Assembly (NCBI GenBank): GCA_003550325.1
Contig: QKWP01000254.1
Location: 281,370 to 345,369 of the forward strand
Reading direction: 5' to 3'
Source of the DNA: Gigaspora rosea
Lineage: Eukaryota; Glomeromycota; Glomeromycetes; Diversisporales; Gigasporaceae
Length of the DNA: 64,000 bases
The stretch's first letter is position 1, and each line of letters starts with the position of its first letter. Made by a program: the position numbers and the translations under genes. Positions 60,530 through 64,000 of this stretch are shown in pieces. Under the pieces are notes generated by a model. That model saw only the letters and a program-made list of their open reading frames with translations, had not been told where the DNA came from and did no database searches.

Positions 60530-60727
60530 TTCTTCCGAATAAATTGAATTAGTATAAATATTGTAAGGTAAATTGTAATACATTTTCGTAATATTGAGGG
60601 TCAATGTATGCTTATACTTCATAAATACTAATATTTGAAGTTTTAGATGTTTCGTCTTTTGATAAGCAAAATCTGCAATCAACAATTTTTCATTATGAAC
60701 TAGAATATTTTTGGAGTACTGAAACAA
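60530..60727 (-). pseudogene. Protein-kinase exon remnant
   Basis: After an acceptor (TTTGTTTCAG) the minus strand reads YSKNILVHNEKLLIADFAYQ, corresponding to the catalytic loop H-S-K-N-I-L-V-H and the D-F-G site (here D-F-A). After a frameshift DETSKTSNISIYEV then TAA and AYIDPQYYEN match the activation-segment region up to the P-Y-x-D/E-P-Q motif of TKL-like kinases abundant in glomeromycotan genomes (memory). Only this exon is visible. Confidence 0.6.
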
Positions 60728-61288
60728 AAGAATGGTTAATTATAGAAAATTAGAATTATTATCATTATTAAAAAAAATTTAAGATATCATATTAGTAGTA
60801 ATATACTATCCATCCACCTCAGCCTTTATGCAATTAGCGATATTAATACTAGTGTGGGATAAGGAATTAATACGAATGACAGTATAATAGAAATAAAATT
60901 CTATTCTTTATCAAAAAAATGGGCAGTAATTGCCAAAATATCCAAGCTGTTGAAGAGATATCCAACAATCACATGTAAGAGAGATTTTGCCTTCGGCATT
61001 TTGGAGTATGTTTTTAATCAGTATCTTTCTTTTATTATATTGTTCATAATGTCTTGGTTTTATTGAGTCGGCACTAACAATAAAATCAGATAATAGTCCC
61101 TAATTAGCTTTCGGAAACCCTACCCTTCCACAAATTGAAAACTAAGTTCATCCAGAACTACCATATCAGCTACGTCTTTTCTAACTATCTCTTTTGTAGA
61201 TGTTCAATTTACATTAAACCTCAATTTTGTTTGTCTATTAGATCCTGAATTAAACCTATTTGGGTTAAATAACAATCTTTTATGAATT

Positions 61289-61495
61289 GTCACAGATCAT
61301 AATTTAAAATAAAATCTACATTCTATACTTAACCTGCTAGCCTTCTAAAACCCATTAATTCTTGTTTATTATAATTTTTTTAAAACTAACCCTAACCCTA
61401 AACTTCTAACCCTAAAAAATGCACCCTTAAAAAATTTAGTTTTTGAGATTTTATACTATCATTTCATTTTAATCTGGATTTAATTATAATCTGTC
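61289..61495. mobile_element. 7-bp-duplication MITE, copy 3
   Basis: Target duplication ATGAATT (61283-61289 and about 61497-61503). Ends GTCACAGATCATAAT and complement of GTGACAGATTATAAT. The inner part, with CTAACCCTAACCCTAAAC, is about 90% identical to 12739-12933. It separates the BED finger from the core of the hAT pseudogene. Confidence 0.8.
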
Positions 61496-61619
61496 ACATG
61501 AATTAAGATGGAATCGAAGGTGAGATGTCCCGGTTCCTTTTTTATAACTAAGTAAACCTTTACAATGATCACATTTAGCCTTTCATTCTTTTTTAACAAA
61601 GAAACATGTTCCCAAATGT

Positions 61620-61812
61620 GGGATATAAATCTTGGTATAGTTTCACTAATTGTTTCGCTAGTGGCTTCGCTTGTAATTTCGCTAGCAGTATCACTAGTAG
61701 TTTCGCTAGTAATTTCATTAGTGATTTCGCTGGTGATTTTACTGGTGATTTTATTGGTAATTTCGCTAGTAACTTCATTGACAGTTTCACTAGTTGCGCT
61801 ATTAATGCTTTT
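61620..61812 (-). repeat. 12-bp coding minisatellite (S-E-I-T repeats)
   Basis: About 15 units of TTCGCTAGTAAT (plus-strand form), read on the minus strand as Ser-Glu-Ile/Thr-Thr. The repeat stays free of stops in the transposase frame. Confidence 0.8.
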
Positions 61813-62049
61813 ATAACAAGTGGTTAAGCTAGTAACCGAGTTGACACCCATCACTATATCATCATTATAATTATCATAATTATGGGCATCATTTTCCGTA
61901 AAAACTTCTATAGCTTTGTAATTTTATATTAGTAGTAGACGCTATGGTATTAACATAGTATATTAGCTTTTAACATTTTAGTATAATGAGCAAAAAGTCG
62001 CAGCAATACTAATATCTTGCCTATGGCTTTTAATAGCCTTCCACTTTTC

Positions 62050-62135
62050 TTGGTTGGTAATTCGGTATATTGGTGCTGTAGCTCAATGTGTTGGCAGCTC
62101 AGTATACTGGTAGCTCAGTATGTTGGTAGCATAAT
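62050..62135 (+). repeat. ~22-bp tandem repeat
   Basis: About four copies of TTGGTAGCTCAGTATGTTGG immediately left of the MITE at 62142. Confidence 0.65.
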
Positions 62136-62141
62136 TAATAT

Positions 62142-62364
62142 AATGGCTGATGCTGAAGTTGGCTGATGCTGAAGCTCAGGGTCTCGATTGGAAACTAAAA
62201 GCCCTGCTAAAATCTACATATACTCTTTAAATATAAAATCCACACCCAAACCCTACCCTAACCCTATAAGACAAAAGCAAAAAAACATCCAAAAAAATTT
62301 TTTAAATTTTATATCAGAATAGGTCAAAGCTTTAGTATCAGCCAACTTCAGCATCAGCCATGAC
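62142..62364. mobile_element. 223-bp MITE with 9-bp target duplication
   Basis: AATTAATAT at 62133-62141 and 62365-62373. Ends ATGGCTGATGCTGAAGTTGG and complement; arms about 40 bp. Interior CCCTACCCTAACCCTA. A 9-bp duplication with long terminal repeats suggests a Mutator-like origin (inference). Confidence 0.75.
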
Positions 62365-62379
62365 AATTAATATGCGTGT

Positions 62380-63840
62380 TAGTTGCATGTTGGTAAATTA
62401 GAATGCTTAAATTAGAATACATGTGCGTTGGTAATTAGTGTGTTGATAAGGGTGCTAACATTTATTAAGTAATATTTTAGGGGTGGGTGTTAAGAAAAAT
62501 CTTACCTTAGTTAAATTTGATTGGCTAAAATTCAATTTATAGATCGTACCTGGGGTGTAGGATAAGCTCCTATAGTAAATGAATATTAGGTAATAAATGT
62601 CAGCACTCTAATTAGTGCGTTTGTAATTAGAGTGTTAGTAATTAATATGTTGGTAACTAGTATGTTGGTAATTATGCATTGGTAATTAGTGCATATGTTT
62701 AATGTGGGGTTAAACCAAAGAGAAAAAAAACAAAGGTCGATTTATTATATAAATAAGTAAAGATAATCTCATCTCGTGTAGTTTATTCATAGCGATAGCT
62801 AATACTGGATTATAATTGGTAGGTTATTTAGTACTAGGTATTCGCAGGTACGAGGGTAGGGTACTGTTGCTTTTTAGCTCTACCCTATCAATATAAGGGC
62901 TCAGTACTTGAGCCCTTACCCTTACCCTAGGACCCAAAAATTAATACCCTAACCCAGTTTGTATAGTACTACCCTCAGGGTACCCGTGGGTAGCTTGAGC
63001 CCTTGCAGAAGCCTAGCTAGCAGTGGCCAATATTAACTAATTACAGTATAGTTATATGCTAAAACTCTATGCCGAATGTTTTTTTGCTAGTTTCTTTATA
63101 ATTTTCAGATCTACGGGAAAGAGTTTTTTCTACATGTATAATGTTTTTGTTTTTATTTATTTATTTTTATTTTGCTACTTTGTATTTTTTTAATAAAAAA
63201 TTTCTTTAATAATACAGTATATAATACAAAAAAAGACTTCAAAATTTTGAATTTTTAATATTTGGACCAATCATATTTAGGCAGTACAGGATAAAAACTT
63301 ATACCCCCTGAGTAGTGCTCCTAGGTTCAGTCTGGGTCCGGTCCGGGATCAGACCAGACTCAGACTCTAAATTTTACTAATTTCAGACTTCAAACTCAAC
63401 CATGAGTCCGGTCTGGGTCTGGCCCGAAGTCTGCAGACTGGTTTGTGTCTTAATATAATTATATGTATTTTTTGGCGCTGAACAAGTTTACTTAGTGCAT
63501 TTTGAAAGAATTAATTAGTAAAATTTTATGAATCATAAGATTTTATTGAATTTTATTAATAAAATTCTAAAAAATCTTATAATTTGCAAATATTTATTAA
63601 TTAATTCTAACAAAATGCATTAAGTAAACTTGTTCAGCGCCTAAAAATGTATTAAAATAGCCTATTTGTTTTTATTTTACTTGAAATTTAGAGATTTGAT
63701 GCACAATTTTGGATTTTTGATCAAAAAAGTCAAAATTTAACATCTTATCTTCAAATTTCAAGTAAAATAAAAACAACCCTGCTAATATAATGTATTTTTA
63801 GGTGCTGAACAAGTTTATTTAGTGCATTAAGTTAGAAATA
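62380..63840. other. AT-rich DNA with GC-stuttering MITE debris
   Basis: 62850-63010 repeats GGGTACC/CTACCC words around AAGGGCTCAGTACTTGAGCCCTT; 63320-63440 repeats GTCTGGGTCCGG words. Both look like partial hAT MITEs of the stuttering type. 63475-63640 is a fold-back (GAACAAGTTTACTTAGTGCA and its complement). No gene is seen. Confidence 0.45.
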
Positions 63841-63844
63841 ATTA

Positions 63845-63928
63845 GGGCAGTGTCATTAATCACCTGATTATTTTTTATCAGAGGCCTACCCCCCTCCCCC
63901 CTAAAAAATCACCTGATTTTTGTTTAGA
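63845..63928. mobile_element. Harbinger-like MITE, copy 3 (internally deleted, inverted)
   Basis: TTA then GGGCAGTGTCATTAATCACC, ATCAGAGGCCTACCCCCCTC and AATCACCTGATTTTTGTT. The AT-rich middle of copies 1 and 2 is missing, and the right end has drifted. Confidence 0.6.
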
Positions 63929-64000
63929 GGTTGGAACCGGTTTTAATAATTCGGGTTTATCATGTGAATTTTGTGATATTTTAGAATTTATTAAAATTTA

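Larger units (their letters stand above)
60880..61920 (-). pseudogene. Second BED/hAT transposase gene with S-E-I-T repeats, interrupted by a MITE
   Basis: On the minus strand: an N-terminal part (EVFTENDAHNYDNYNDDIVM), about 13 repeats of a T-S-E-I-T/N-K-I unit (61620-61810), then SHIWEHVSLLKKNER and, after a one-base frameshift, a BED-type finger KCDHCKGLLSYKKGTGTSHL + R-F-H-L-N-S-C. A MITE (61289-61497) follows. Beyond it DVADMVVLDELSFQFVEG, a TAG, GFRKLIRDYY (about 61120-61180) and GKISLTCDCW-like sequence in another frame (about 60955-61000) belong to the hAT core. The C-terminal dimerisation region is not present. Confidence 0.65.

Overview
The window is an AT-rich, repeat-dominated eukaryotic (fungal) segment. 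The best guess for the organism is an arbuscular mycorrhizal fungus (Glomeromycotina, Rhizophagus/Gigaspora type). This rests on family recognition, not on a database search: kinase-like genes with an H-R-D-I-R-W-P-N loop and an N-terminal SAM-like domain, BED-finger hAT transposases, a hybrid-type histidine-kinase remnant, a DDE transposase family common in glomeromycotan and basidiomycete genomes, and short GT..AG introns with very low GC. There are no rRNA or functional tRNA genes, no operons and no CRISPR. Almost every coding region seen carries at least one stop or frameshift.

Layout. 1-3.5 kb: AT-rich DNA with nested fold-back elements. 3.55-11.25 kb: a decayed DDE transposase gene split by a TA-flanked MITE (4033-4170) and by a complete Ty3/gypsy chromovirus retrotransposon (4391-10488, two 330-bp LTRs, target duplication GATGA). 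The retroelement itself holds a 381-bp hAT-type MITE in its integrase. 11.2-14.5 kb: a Harbinger-like MITE, then two copies of a long tRNA-headed, poly(A)-tailed SINE-like family, one inserted inside a MITE that makes 7-bp target duplications. 14.9-19.3 kb: minisatellites, a 248-bp palindrome, a Tc1-like element and hAT MITEs. 19.78-24.87 kb: a composite of hAT copies and a 3.1-kb tandem array of ~410-bp units between inverted repeats.

26.46-28.76 kb (minus strand): the best host gene, an 8-exon SAM/protein-kinase-like gene with a 12-nt micro-exon, two in-frame TGA codons and one defective splice junction. 29.3-30.2 kb: a third, 5'-truncated SINE-like copy. 31.1-32.1 kb (minus): a decayed Lys/Ser/Pro-rich protein gene. 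32.6-34.1 kb: T-rich DNA with possible short exons. 34.48-35.24 kb (minus): the 3' end of an unrecognised 3-exon gene next to an assembly gap. 35.7-39.9 kb: MITEs and a Tnp2/DUF4218-type transposase remnant. 41.0-44.1 kb (minus): a three-exon BED/hAT transposase pseudogene with nested MITEs in its intron. 45.4-48.9 kb: a 222-bp tandem repeat, a C2H2-finger gene remnant split by a hAT MITE, and the longest SINE-like copy (about 1.3 kb). 50-64 kb: more MITEs and minisatellites, a histidine-kinase remnant (55.2-57.2 kb), a protein-kinase fragment, and a second BED/hAT transposase with a Ser-Glu-Ile-Thr repeat N-terminus.

The window reads as a record of successive transposition. Many insertions can be read to the base from target duplications, and several restore an uninterrupted reading frame when mentally removed. 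Three single-N gaps (5386, 35309, 38923) are flanked by duplicated sequence and are probably assembly artefacts. The most interesting material is non-coding: the modular long SINE-like family, the hAT MITEs that each carry a private repeated word, the 7-bp-duplication MITE family and the CACGTG-hairpin tandem array.
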